The notes below the pieces were generated by a model. That model searched no databases. It saw nothing but the letters and a program-made list of their open reading frames with translations, and was not told the origin of the DNA. A stretch of DNA of 64,000 nt from 21-14-0-10-47-8 sp966211455 (GTDB taxonomy: Bacteria; Bdellovibrionota; Bdellovibrionia; Bdellovibrionales; Bdellovibrionaceae), in the NCBI GenBank assembly GCA_966211455.1, contig CBIHNI010000001.1, forward strand, positions 1-64,000, written 5' to 3'. Positions 1 through 8,488 of the stretch are shown in pieces (the first letter of the stretch is position 1; the number at the start of each line of letters is the position of its first letter). Position numbers and translations under genes: made by a program.

Positions 1-596
1 CAACTGTTGAAGCTTTGATGGAAGTTCCATCTTCTTCAGGCACAAAAGTTGGCGACGTTTTGAAAGAAACAATCGCAAAAATCGGTGAAAACTTGGTCAT
101 CCGCCGTTTCGAACGTTACGATGGCGCAGGTCTTGTTCACACTTACATCCATGGTGATGGTAAAATCGGTGTGATCGTTGAGTTGACAACAAACTCGACA
201 AACGAAGCTGTTAAAACATTCGCTAACGACGTGTGCTTGCACGTAGCTGCGATGAACCCACTGGCTTTGTCTCCAGACCAGGTTCCAGCAGAAGTTGTTG
301 AAAAAGAACGCGAAATTTTGAAGGCAAAAGCAATCGAGCAAGGTAAGAAGCCTGAAATGTTGGATAAGATCGTTGGCGGTCAAATCAACAAATTCTTGGC
401 TGAAAGCTGCTTATTGGAACAGGCTTTCGTTAAAAATCCAGACCAAAAAGTTAAAGACTATATGGCTGAAGCTGGCAAAAAAGCTGGCGAATCGTTCACC
501 ATCAAGCGTTTCACTCGCTATGAATTGGGTGAAGGTTTGCAGAAACGTGCGAACAACTTCGCAGAAGAAGTTGCAGCTCAGACAAAGGGTCACTAA
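1..596 (+). CDS. tsf: Elongation factor Ts, 5' end outside window
   Basis: Guanine-nucleotide exchange factor that recycles EF-Tu during translation. The reading frame is open from base 3 (TVEALMEVPSSS...), so the gene starts upstream of the window and about 198 residues are visible, covering the core and C-terminal part of a protein usually near 280-310 residues. The visible part matches the EF-Ts core pattern, including the ALSPDQVP and EREIL segments and the C-terminal FTIKRFTRYELGEGL strand. The stop is immediately followed by the pyrH start, and the order tsf-pyrH-frr-uppS-cdsA-rseP is a classic conserved cluster. The TTG at 15 and ATG at 18 are internal and not real starts. Confidence 0.97.
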   Translation, partial: TVEALMEVPSSSGTKVGDVLKETIAKIGENLVIRRFERYDGAGLVHTYIHGDGKIGVIVELTTNSTNEAVKTFANDVCLHVAAMNPLALSPDQVPAEVVEKEREILKAKAIEQGKKPEMLDKIVGGQINKFLAESCLLEQAFVKNPDQKVKDYMAEAGKKAGESFTIKRFTRYELGEGLQKRANNFAEEVAAQTKGH

Positions 597-1310
597 TTGG
601 CGTCTGCGAAATACAAACGCATTCTTTTAAAGCTCAGCGGCGAGGCCCTTGCTGGAAAGCAGGGGACCGGCATCAACAATTTGGTGATCCAACAGATCGC
701 CCGGGATGTGGCCGAGGCTTATAAAACCAAGATTCAAATCGGAATCGTGATTGGCGGCGGAAATATCTTTCGGGGTGTTGCCGCTTCCGCTCAAGGCATG
801 GATCGCGCAAGCTCAGACTATATGGGCATGCTGGCGACCATGATCAATTCTTTGGCGTTGCAAGACGCTTTAGAGAAAGAAGGCGTTCCAACTCGCGTTC
901 AGTCCGCAATTGCCATGGCTGAAATCGCCGAGCCCTACATCCGTCGTCGCGCCATCCGCCATCTTGAAAAGGGTCGCGTGGTGATCTTCGGTGCAGGAAC
1001 TGGAAACCCTTACTTCACAACTGATACGGCTGCGGCTTTGCGTGCGATGGAAATCAACGCCGAGATCCTGATGAAGGCCACCAAAGTCGATAAAATCTAC
1101 GACAAAGACCCTGTGAAACATGCCGACGCAGTCCCATTTGATCGCATCAGCTATATCGATGTGCTCAACAAGGGTTTGCAGGTGATGGATCTGACGGCCG
1201 TCAGCTTGTGCATGGATAACAAACTTCCGATTTTAAGCTTCGATCTCATGACCCAGGGGAATATTCACCGCGCGGTTGTGGGAGAAAATATTGGCACGAT
1301 CGTTCAGTAA
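597..1310 (+). CDS. pyrH: UMP kinase
   Basis: Phosphorylates UMP to UDP for pyrimidine nucleotide supply; cytosolic hexamer of the amino-acid-kinase fold. The 237-residue length is normal. The N-terminal KLSGEALAG phosphate-binding loop, the IGGGNIFRG motif near residue 57 and the GTGNPYFTTDTAAALRA segment near 137 are characteristic. The start is TTG at 597, directly abutting the tsf stop codon, with the AAAGGG Shine-Dalgarno lying inside the tsf end; translation is probably coupled to tsf. No better start lies nearby, because KYKRILLKLSGE must be near the N-terminus in this family. Confidence 0.97.
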   Translation: MASAKYKRILLKLSGEALAGKQGTGINNLVIQQIARDVAEAYKTKIQIGIVIGGGNIFRGVAASAQGMDRASSDYMGMLATMINSLALQDALEKEGVPTRVQSAIAMAEIAEPYIRRRAIRHLEKGRVVIFGAGTGNPYFTTDTAAALRAMEINAEILMKATKVDKIYDKDPVKHADAVPFDRISYIDVLNKGLQVMDLTAVSLCMDNKLPILSFDLMTQGNIHRAVVGENIGTIVQ

Positions 1311-1328
1311 CACAACTGGGAGACAACC

Positions 1329-1886
1329 ATGATTGCTGAAGTTAAAAAACAGGCCCAAGATAAAATGGAAAAATCTCTTCTGGCTCTGCAAAACGAGCTG
1401 AAGAAGATTCGCACAGGCCGCGCGCAAGTTTCCATGCTCGACAATATCAAAGTCAATTATTATGGAAATCTTTCGCCTCTGAACCAAGTGGCGGCGATTT
1501 CGACTCCTGATGCGAAATCTTTCCTGATCGCTCCTTGGGAAGCTTCGATTTTGAAAGAGATCGAATCTTCGATCATCAAAAGCGATATCGGTATGACGCC
1601 GATGAATGACGGAAAGGTCATCCGCTTGAAGGTTCCTGATCTCACTGAAGATCGCCGCAAGGAACTGGTTAAACAAACCAAGAAAATCGTTGAAGAGGCT
1701 CGCGTTGCCGTTCGTATGGCTCGCCGAGATGCCAACGAAGCGGTGAAGACGGCTCTTAAAGATAAAAAAATCAGCGAAGACGAATCGAAAAAGTCTGAAA
1801 CTGACATCCAAAAATTGACGGATGATTACGTAAAGAAGGTTGATGCGATCTCTGATGAAAAAGAGAAAAGCATCATGACGATCTAA
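1329..1886 (+). CDS. frr: Ribosome recycling factor
   Basis: Splits the post-termination ribosome together with EF-G. At 185 residues it has the usual RRF length. Family hallmarks are the KSLLALQNELKKIRTGRA helix near residues 17-34, the NYYG...PLNQVA segment and the conserved PLTEDRRKELVKQ-like block (PDLTEDRRKELVK near 106-118). The ATG is preceded by a GGGAGA Shine-Dalgarno 18 nt after the pyrH stop. It lies in the tsf-pyrH-frr-uppS-cdsA run and is presumably cotranscribed. Confidence 0.97.
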   Translation: MIAEVKKQAQDKMEKSLLALQNELKKIRTGRAQVSMLDNIKVNYYGNLSPLNQVAAISTPDAKSFLIAPWEASILKEIESSIIKSDIGMTPMNDGKVIRLKVPDLTEDRRKELVKQTKKIVEEARVAVRMARRDANEAVKTALKDKKISEDESKKSETDIQKLTDDYVKKVDAISDEKEKSIMTI

Positions 1887-1908
1887 TCTGTTTTTATCTC
1901 GGAGATCT

Positions 1909-2628
1909 ATGAGCCTTCCGAAACACGTGGCGATTATTATGGACGGCAATGGTCGTTGGGCGCAGCTCAAAGGGCGTCCTCGTACCTATGGGCATATCAA
2001 AGGTGCCCGCGTCGCCAAGCAAATCATCACCGCCTGTGTGGAAAAAGGTCTCGAGAACCTCACCTTGTATGCGTTTTCCAGTGAAAACTGGCTGCGCCCT
2101 CAGACCGAAGTCGTTTTCTTGATGGCTCTTTTGCATCGCTATCTCAAACGTGAAACGGCCACCTTGGTTCGTCAGAATATTCGTTTCCAAGTAATCGGGG
2201 ATCGTTCGAAACTTCCGGCTGAAGTTTTGAAAGTCATCGATTACGCCACTGAACAAACTGCAATGAATACCGGCATGAATTTGGTTTTTGCCATCAGCTA
2301 TGGTTCTCGTCACGAGATCGCCGAAGCGGCAAAAGCTTTGGCTCGCCTTGTGGAAAGCGGCGAAATGAAAGCCGACGAAGTTGACGAGGCCGCTTTGCAT
2401 GGCGCCTTGTACACGGCCAAATGGCCCGACCCGGATCTCATCATTCGAACCAGTGGTGAACATCGCCTTTCTAATTTTATGATGTGGCAGGCGGCATATG
2501 CGGAATTCTACTTCTGCGAAACTTTGTGGCCTGATTTTTCAATTGAAGATCTGGACATTGCTCTTCTAAACTTTCTAAAGCGCGAAAGACGCTTTGGAGC
2601 CGTTCATCATGAAAACGCTCATCATTAG
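1909..2628 (+). CDS. uppS: Undecaprenyl diphosphate synthase (cis-prenyltransferase)
   Basis: Elongates farnesyl diphosphate with isopentenyl diphosphate to make the C55 carrier for peptidoglycan and other envelope glycans. The IMDGNGRWA motif near residues 10-18 carries the catalytic Asp, followed by GHIKGA, LYAFSSENW near 64-72 and the C-terminal DLIIRTSGEHRLSNFMMWQ block that binds the pyrophosphate. Length 239 is typical. A GGAG Shine-Dalgarno precedes the ATG. The 3' end overlaps cdsA by 20 nt. The usual 'SGE.RLSNF' motif is intact, so it should be active. Confidence 0.96.
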   Translation: MSLPKHVAIIMDGNGRWAQLKGRPRTYGHIKGARVAKQIITACVEKGLENLTLYAFSSENWLRPQTEVVFLMALLHRYLKRETATLVRQNIRFQVIGDRSKLPAEVLKVIDYATEQTAMNTGMNLVFAISYGSRHEIAEAAKALARLVESGEMKADEVDEAALHGALYTAKWPDPDLIIRTSGEHRLSNFMMWQAAYAEFYFCETLWPDFSIEDLDIALLNFLKRERRFGAVHHENAHH

Positions 2629-3430
2629 GGCTATCTCTGCAGTCGTTGCCGTTTTGGTGGTGGGTGCGATCATTTATTTTTACGACATCAACGGCTTGAA
2701 GTTCCTTTGTTACGTGGCTTCATTTCTGGGTGTTCGCGAGCTGACCCGCATTCTGTTCAAGTCCGATGATTCTTTATTGATCAAACTGGTCTTTGCAATT
2801 TTAGGGGTGGTCACCTTTGCCTTGACCGTTCGTTTCCCCGAGCATTCGACGCTGGGATTCGTCTGCATTTCGATTCTTTTTTGCTGCATTTCGATTGTCT
2901 ACGAACGCCGCTTTGAAGACCTGACTGCTTTATCGCTGTTCCAGGCGAAAAGTATTTTGGGATTTTTCTATGTCGGACTTCTTCCCGCGATGGCGTATCG
3001 AATTTTGGACATCCCGAATGGGAAAATGTGGTTTTTGACAATGTTGTTGATCGTTTTTGCCGGAGATACTTTCGCTTATTTGACCGGTATGATGTGGGGA
3101 AATAAAAAAATTCTTCCAAAAATCTCTCCGAAAAAAACGGTTGTCGGATCGATTGGTGGCTTGGCTGGATCGGCCGTCGCGGGAGCCTTGTCAGGCGTTT
3201 ATCTTCTGCCTCATGTGCCTCTGTGGGGATTGATCATTGTCTCAATTTTGACCGGTATCGTGGCGCAGCTTGGAGATTTGTTTGAATCCATGTTGAAGCG
3301 AGTCGCCAATCGCAAAGACTCGGGATCAATTATGCCGGGTCATGGCGGCATCCTGGATCGATTGGACGGAGTGCTCTTCGGCACACCTATCTTATTGGCC
3401 GGTGCGCTGTTGCTAGAAAACCTCTTTTGA
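2609..3430 (+). CDS. cdsA: Phosphatidate cytidylyltransferase
   Basis: Integral membrane enzyme making CDP-diacylglycerol from phosphatidate and CTP, the branch point of phospholipid synthesis. The 273-residue protein has about eight hydrophobic segments and the C-terminal signature region (GDLFESMLKRVANRKDSGSI...GHGGILDRLDG) near residues 217-255. I chose ATG 2609 rather than the upstream TTG at 2594 because GGAG at 2595-2598 sits at good spacing from 2609. It overlaps the uppS end by 20 nt, implying translational coupling. Confidence 0.94.
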   Translation: MKTLIIRAISAVVAVLVVGAIIYFYDINGLKFLCYVASFLGVRELTRILFKSDDSLLIKLVFAILGVVTFALTVRFPEHSTLGFVCISILFCCISIVYERRFEDLTALSLFQAKSILGFFYVGLLPAMAYRILDIPNGKMWFLTMLLIVFAGDTFAYLTGMMWGNKKILPKISPKKTVVGSIGGLAGSAVAGALSGVYLLPHVPLWGLIIVSILTGIVAQLGDLFESMLKRVANRKDSGSIMPGHGGILDRLDGVLFGTPILLAGALLLENLF

Positions 3431-3532
3431 CGCATTTTGAGACACTCTTAGGTCCGGTTTTCTATCGCGAGTCGATCCAATTTTCATAAAGAAGTGGCGC
3501 CGTCCGAAGGGCTTTTCTACAATAGAAGAACT

Positions 3533-5197
3533 ATGGAAATGATCTTCGGATATTTACACTCGGGTCTTTCGGCTATTATTCCTTTCATCATTCTTTTGGG
3601 ATTGTTGATCTTCGTCCACGAACTGGGCCACTTTATGGTCGCCAAGTTCTGGGGAGTTCGAGTTGAAGTTTTCAGCTTGGGCTTCGGTAAAAAGATCTTC
3701 AAGTACAAGAAAGGTGACACCACTTACTGCATTTCACTGATCCCTTTGGGCGGATACGTGAAAATGTTCGGTGACGAGCTCAATGCTCAGATCTCGGAAT
3801 CAGATAAGAGCGTGTCGTTCACTCATAAACCTGTTTGGCAGCGAATTTCTGTTGTGCTGGCAGGTCCTTTGATGAACTTCTTCTTTGCGATCTTTATTTT
3901 CTTTGTTGTCGCTTTGATCGGCGAACAGATGAAAGCTCCGGTTGTGGGAGACGTCACGCAAAGCTCTCCGGCTTACGAAATGGGCTTCCGGTCCGGCGAC
4001 CGTATCGTTAAAGCTGGCGGCCAGAATATCCAGACATGGGAACAGTTCGTTCACATGATGACCGAAAATCACGGTCAGACTTTGCAAGTCGAAGTTCAGC
4101 GTGAAGGTTCCGACCGGGTCGAGCCTTTGCAAGCGAAACCAAGCCTAGTGAACAATCCTAATATTTTGAGCACGGACGAAAAAATCGGTGATGTCGAAGG
4201 TCTTTCTAGCACTTCGAAGGCAAGTCTGGTCGGGATTCGCTCTGAATCAGTTGCGGCGAAAGCGGGATTGCAAACTGGCGACCTGATCAAATCGATCGCA
4301 GGCCGTCCGGTGAAATACTTCCGTGAAATCGATAACATGATGGTGTCTTTGCAAGGACAGCCAATCTCGATCGAAGTCGAGCGCTTCGACATGGCTGATA
4401 CTTCGAAATCGAAAATGGTGAAAATCGATTTGCCTGGAACTCAATTTGCGTCAATTCGCTCGTTGGGAATTGAAGCTTCTGAATTGTACTTGGCAAAAGT
4501 GTTGGACGATTCTCCGGCTCAAGCAGCGGGTCTTCGCGCAGGAGATCGCATTCTAACGGTGAACCAGACCACTCCGCAAAGATGGGAAGAGATTTTAGAA
4601 ACCGTTAAGTCTTATCAAGGCGATAAACCATTGTCGTTCGAAGTCGAGCGCGCCGGCGCCGTTAGCAAAATCGATATCACTCCGCGCGTGACTTCACAGA
4701 TGACTTCGCAAGGTGGAGAAGAAAAACGTTTCACGGTCGGAATCGTTCCTTGGGCATTCCCGGCGTTGCCAGAGATGGCTTTGATCAAAGCCGATAATTT
4801 CGGTACGGCTCTTCTTCGTGGCGTGGAAAAAACAAATGAAATCACAAAGATGACCGTTTTAAGTTTCGTGCGGCTGCTGGAAGCTAAGATCTCTCCGAAA
4901 AATATCGGGGGCGTGATTTCCATCGGTCAAGCCGCCAGCGAGACCTTCAAATTGGGTGCTTCGCAATTCTTGCAAATGATGGCCGTGATTTCTGTGAACT
5001 TGTTCATCTTGAACTTGCTGCCGGTTCCAGTTTTGGATGGTGGTCATCTTTTGTTCTACTTGATCGAAGCCGTAAAAGGGGCTCCGGTCAGCATGCGCAA
5101 GATGGAAATCGCTCAGCAAATCGGACTTGTCGTTTTGATGAGTTTGATGGTCTTTGCCCTGTTTAACGATTTCACTCGCCTGCTTGGTTCTTGGTAA
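3533..5197 (+). CDS. rseP: RseP-type site-2 zinc protease with three PDZ domains
   Basis: Intramembrane metalloprotease of the M50 family, which cleaves anti-sigma factors or signal-peptide remnants within the inner membrane. The zinc motif HELGH lies in the first membrane segment near residues 26-30, and the third ligand region (LPVPVLDGGHL) is near residue 490. Between them are three PDZ-like units, each with a recognisable 'AG/GFxxGDxI' carboxylate-binding core: near residues 140-185, 240-285 and 325-370. E. coli RseP is about 450 residues with two PDZ domains, so this 554-residue protein is longer by about one domain. ATG 3533 gives the expected short N-terminal segment before the first helix; an upstream in-frame start at 3494 is not needed. 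Confidence 0.93.
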   Translation: MEMIFGYLHSGLSAIIPFIILLGLLIFVHELGHFMVAKFWGVRVEVFSLGFGKKIFKYKKGDTTYCISLIPLGGYVKMFGDELNAQISESDKSVSFTHKPVWQRISVVLAGPLMNFFFAIFIFFVVALIGEQMKAPVVGDVTQSSPAYEMGFRSGDRIVKAGGQNIQTWEQFVHMMTENHGQTLQVEVQREGSDRVEPLQAKPSLVNNPNILSTDEKIGDVEGLSSTSKASLVGIRSESVAAKAGLQTGDLIKSIAGRPVKYFREIDNMMVSLQGQPISIEVERFDMADTSKSKMVKIDLPGTQFASIRSLGIEASELYLAKVLDDSPAQAAGLRAGDRILTVNQTTPQRWEEILETVKSYQGDKPLSFEVERAGAVSKIDITPRVTSQMTSQGGEEKRFTVGIVPWAFPALPEMALIKADNFGTALLRGVEKTNEITKMTVLSFVRLLEAKISPKNIGGVISIGQAASETFKLGASQFLQMMAVISVNLFILNLLPVPVLDGGHLLFYLIEAVKGAPVSMRKMEIAQQIGLVVLMSLMVFALFNDFTRLLGSW

Positions 5198-5203
5198 TTA
5201 TTT

Positions 5204-5914
5204 ATGCGTGTTTTGGCTCTCGAATGCAGCACATCTGTTGCTAGCGTCGCGATCGGCGAAGAGAGCCAAAACAAAGTTCAGATCTTAGCGACCGAAAGCT
5301 CATCTTCTCAACGAACTCACAGTGAATTTTTAAATCCCGCTATTGAAAGATGCCTGCATCAAGCCGATCTTGCGCTGAAAGATATCGATCTTTTTGCCTG
5401 CGGAATTGGGCCTGGCAGCTTCACTGGGCTTCGGGTTGCGGCCAGCATCGCAAAAACTTTCTCTCTGACTTTTCAAAAACCTTTGGTTTGCATGGATTCA
5501 TTGAATCTGCTGATGCAAACGGCTCGCTATCAAGGTCTATCCGCAAAGAACATCATTTGCATGATCAATGCTCATAAGAATATGACCTACACGGCCTGTT
5601 TTTCAGAAGGCATCATGATCCAAGCGCCGACGGCTTTGACGATTGCCGAGCTCAATGCCTTGAATATTTGGGACGATAGTCCAGCTTTGTGCTTGGGCGA
5701 TGGCTACCGTGCGTACGAACGTCTGTTTTCGGAGGATTTTTTGGCTCGCATCGAGAGAAATCCCGAGGCTCCCGATTATCCACTGGCCACGACGTTGGCC
5801 GCGTTGGCCCCGGAATTGCTGAAATCCAACCAGACGATTGAATGGAATTTGTTAAAACCCCTTTATATTCGCGCATCTGAAGCCGAAGAAAATAAGAGAG
5901 TTCAATCTCGTTGA
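5204..5914 (+). CDS. tsaB: tRNA t6A biosynthesis protein TsaB
   Basis: Partner of TsaD and TsaE in forming the threonylcarbamoyl-adenosine modification at position 37 of ANN-decoding tRNAs. The ASKHA-fold N-terminus (MRVLALECSTSVASVAI) and the GPGSFTGLR motif at residues 69-77 are diagnostic. The 236-residue length is typical. It starts 6 nt after rseP, so it is probably in the same transcript. No tsaD, tsaE or tsaC gene is present in the window. Confidence 0.93.
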   Translation: MRVLALECSTSVASVAIGEESQNKVQILATESSSSQRTHSEFLNPAIERCLHQADLALKDIDLFACGIGPGSFTGLRVAASIAKTFSLTFQKPLVCMDSLNLLMQTARYQGLSAKNIICMINAHKNMTYTACFSEGIMIQAPTALTIAELNALNIWDDSPALCLGDGYRAYERLFSEDFLARIERNPEAPDYPLATTLAALAPELLKSNQTIEWNLLKPLYIRASEAEENKRVQSR

Positions 5915-5938
5915 TTTCGTCATTTGATGGAGCATGGA

Positions 5939-6856
5939 ATGGCTGCGAAAATCTGGGTTACGGGTGCGGGAAAAGGTGGGGTCGGAAAAACGTTTGTTTC
6001 TTCGAGCCTTGGTATCACGTTGTCGAAACTGAATCACAAAGTTTTGCTGATCGACTTCGACTTAAGCGGCGCGAACCTGCACACAACCTTCGGTGAAAAT
6101 CCTTCAGCGAAGAATCTTTCGAACTACTTCAAGAATGAAGCTCCGTTAAAGGACCTTTACTACGCAACTCAGATTCCTCGTTTGTCTCTGGTTCAGGGCT
6201 TCTGGGATTCTTGGTCGCCAACTAGCCTGTCTGTCGAACAGGTTCGTCAAATGATTCAAGACTGCCGCGAGCTTCCGTTTGATTATGTCTTATTCGATTT
6301 GGGTCCAGGCCATTCGCAAATCCATTTGGAACTTTTCTTCCATGCGGACGAAAGAATATTGGTTACCAATTCTGAACCGACTTCCGTCGAAAAGAACTAT
6401 CGCTTTATCGAAGCGTTTATCTGCCATTCTTTGAAAGAAGATGCGACTCAGGATTCTTACGCCAAGCTCGAGCACACTTTGAAGTCTTATCGCAGCCACA
6501 AGAAGCAGGGGCATTTCTCTTTCCGTAACTATTTGCACTCGGAATGCGGATTTGATTTCAACTTCTTTGAACAGCTGCAACAAAAGCCGCTGCGTTTGAT
6601 CGTCAACGAGTCGCGCAGTCGCCTGGACCAAGATCTTGGCCACTCGATTAAAAGTGTCTGCAACAAGTACTTTGATCTCTCGATCGACTATGTTGGCTGC
6701 ATCGACTTCGACAATGCTGTGTGGCAGTCAGTAAAAAGTCGCGAGCCGGTCTTGATCGATAAGCCTTTCACTCCGTTGGCCGGTCAGTTTCTGTCGATCT
6801 GTAAGCACTTGGCGAATCCAAATTTAAATGCCAATTACTTCAGAGCTGTGGTTTAA
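5939..6856 (+). CDS. MinD/ParA-family P-loop ATPase
   Basis: Deviant Walker A ATPase of the MinD/ParA/FlhG class. The motif GAGKGGVGKT is at residues 9-18, the switch I-like LLIDFDLSGANLH near 41-53, and Walker B-like YVLFDLGPGHSQ near 119-130. These proteins usually position cell structures (septum, flagella, chromosome, chemosensory arrays). It is longer than a minimal MinD (305 residues), with an inserted lysine- and phenylalanine-rich segment near 190-215. Three in-frame starts exist (5924, 5927, 5939); 5939 has GGAG six bases upstream and puts the P-loop at the expected place. It is followed 8 nt later by a J/HTH protein, which may be its partner (inference). The specific target is unknown. 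Confidence 0.85.
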   Translation: MAAKIWVTGAGKGGVGKTFVSSSLGITLSKLNHKVLLIDFDLSGANLHTTFGENPSAKNLSNYFKNEAPLKDLYYATQIPRLSLVQGFWDSWSPTSLSVEQVRQMIQDCRELPFDYVLFDLGPGHSQIHLELFFHADERILVTNSEPTSVEKNYRFIEAFICHSLKEDATQDSYAKLEHTLKSYRSHKKQGHFSFRNYLHSECGFDFNFFEQLQQKPLRLIVNESRSRLDQDLGHSIKSVCNKYFDLSIDYVGCIDFDNAVWQSVKSREPVLIDKPFTPLAGQFLSICKHLANPNLNANYFRAVV

Positions 6857-6864
6857 TTTGGGCT

Positions 6865-7488
6865 GTGGAAACGACACGCTTTAATTATTACGACATTCTC
6901 GAAGTCAGCCCTCACTGTGCTCAACACGAAGTGACCTCGGCTTACGAAAAAGCAAAGACAACTTATTCTGGCGACAACCCCGCCATCTACACGATCTTCT
7001 CAGAAGAAGAAGCTCGCGATCTGTTGAAGCTGGTTGAAGAAGCTTACGCTGTTCTTGGTAACAAGACTTTGCGCTCGCTTTATGACGAGAAGCTGGGACA
7101 AATCGGTGTTCGCCGTGAAGATCTGTCTTTCGAGAATCTGAAAGCGCAAAGCAAGATCCAGGTACCAGAAGTCGCAAAGAAATTTGCAAAAATTGAATAC
7201 AAAGTTGATGAAAAGTACGAGCAGGAGTTGAAAACTCAAAGCGAATGGACCGGCGAGGATCTGCGCAAAGTTCGCGAGTATAAAAATATTCCTCTCGAGC
7301 GCATGAGCGAGACGACGAAGATCAGCGCTTATTACATCAACGCTGTCGAAAAAATGGATGGAAAGAATCTTCCCGCTCCAGTTTTCGTTCGTGGCTATGT
7401 CGCTCAGATCAGTAAATTCCTAGGACTTGAAGAGAAGCGCGTTTGCGACTCTTACATGAAGAACTTCAAAGAAGCGCTTGAAAAATAA
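6865..7488 (+). CDS. Degenerate J-domain plus RodZ-type HTH protein
   Basis: The N-terminal third (NYYDILEVSPHC...VEEAYAVLGNKTLRSLYDEKLG, residues 7-75) follows the J-domain pattern, but the HPD tripeptide that stimulates DnaK is absent; the loop reads TTYSGDNPAIYT. The C-terminal part (residues 125-200, WTGEDLRKVREYKNIPLERM...LPAPVFVRGYVAQISKFL) is a HTH_25 domain like that of RodZ. There is no transmembrane segment. It starts at GTG 6865, 8 nt after the ParA-like gene, and its end overlaps rluD by 11 nt. Probably a cytosolic adaptor or DNA/protein-binding partner of the upstream ATPase (inference). The HTH resembles that of the RodZ-like protein at 22182. Confidence 0.8.
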   Translation: METTRFNYYDILEVSPHCAQHEVTSAYEKAKTTYSGDNPAIYTIFSEEEARDLLKLVEEAYAVLGNKTLRSLYDEKLGQIGVRREDLSFENLKAQSKIQVPEVAKKFAKIEYKVDEKYEQELKTQSEWTGEDLRKVREYKNIPLERMSETTKISAYYINAVEKMDGKNLPAPVFVRGYVAQISKFLGLEEKRVCDSYMKNFKEALEK

Positions 7489-8488
7489 TCCGGATTTTCA
7501 GGTCATCGAAATTCTGCCAGAGATGTTGGGACAAAGGCTGGACAAGGCTTTAAGCTTTGTCCCCGAAATTGGCTCGCGTTCGCGCGCTGAATCCCTTTTG
7601 GAAAAAAACCTGGTCCGCGTGAATGGCGTCAAACCCAAGTCTTCAATGAAAATTTCTGAATCCGACGTCATCGAAGTTCTTTTTCCCGAATCGCAGCCCT
7701 CTGAATTGAAGCCCTATGATCTCAAGCTCGACATTCTGTTTGAAGATGCGGATGTCATCGTGATCAATAAGCCCGCAGGTTTGGTTGTGCATCCGGCCGC
7801 CGGTCATCAAGACGACACCTTGGTGAACGCCTTGATCGCGCACACTTCGGATCTTGCCATGAAGTTCGGCGAAGAGCGCCCCGGCATCGTGCATCGTTTG
7901 GACCGCGAAACCAGCGGCGTGCTGGTCGTCGCTAAAAACGATTTTGCTCAAGAAGATCTGGCTTCGCAGTTTAAAGAGCGAAGCACTCATCGCATTTACC
8001 ATGCGATCTGTCTGGGGCTCCCCGCCCGTCAGCAAGGAACAATTCAAAGTTTTATCGCCCGTCACCCGACGAATCGAAAAAAATTCGCCAGCGTGATCGG
8101 GGAAGATCACAAACCGATTCGCGATCCCGAGCAGACTCCCGAAGCCGGAAAATGGGCGGTCACTCATTACAAGGTTTTGAAGACTCATCCTGCCGGCCTT
8201 TCTTACCTGCAGTTGAAGCTAGAGACCGGGCGGACCCATCAGATTCGTGTGCATTTGTCAGAGATGGGCTTGCCGATTTTGTCCGATGATCTTTACAGCA
8301 CTGAACGCCGGGTCAAATCCATTCACGGGGCCAACAATCAGGATCTGCTGAAGACCTCCACACGCTGTGCTTTGCACGCCTGCGAGCTTGGCTTTTCACA
8401 TCCGAAAACCAAGGAAAAGCTTTTCTTCCGCGTACCTTGGCCGGATCATCAGGAAATCCGAAAGCACTTTTTCCCCGGGGTCGAGTGA
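7478..8488 (+). CDS. rluD: 23S rRNA pseudouridine synthase, RluD/RluA family
   Basis: Converts uridines to pseudouridine in large-subunit rRNA. An S4 RNA-binding domain covers roughly residues 15-75 and the catalytic domain 85-330. The catalytic motif HRLDRETSG is at 139-147 with Asp142 as nucleophile, preceded by VINKPAGLVVHP. The length of 336 fits RluD. The start is TTG at 7478 inside the end of the previous gene. The stop overlaps pgeF by one base (TGATG). Assignment to RluD rather than RluC rests on the HRLDRETSG context and the linkage to pgeF, which is a common rluD neighbour. Confidence 0.92.
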   Translation: MKNNPDFQVIEILPEMLGQRLDKALSFVPEIGSRSRAESLLEKNLVRVNGVKPKSSMKISESDVIEVLFPESQPSELKPYDLKLDILFEDADVIVINKPAGLVVHPAAGHQDDTLVNALIAHTSDLAMKFGEERPGIVHRLDRETSGVLVVAKNDFAQEDLASQFKERSTHRIYHAICLGLPARQQGTIQSFIARHPTNRKKFASVIGEDHKPIRDPEQTPEAGKWAVTHYKVLKTHPAGLSYLQLKLETGRTHQIRVHLSEMGLPILSDDLYSTERRVKSIHGANNQDLLKTSTRCALHACELGFSHPKTKEKLFFRVPWPDHQEIRKHFFPGVE

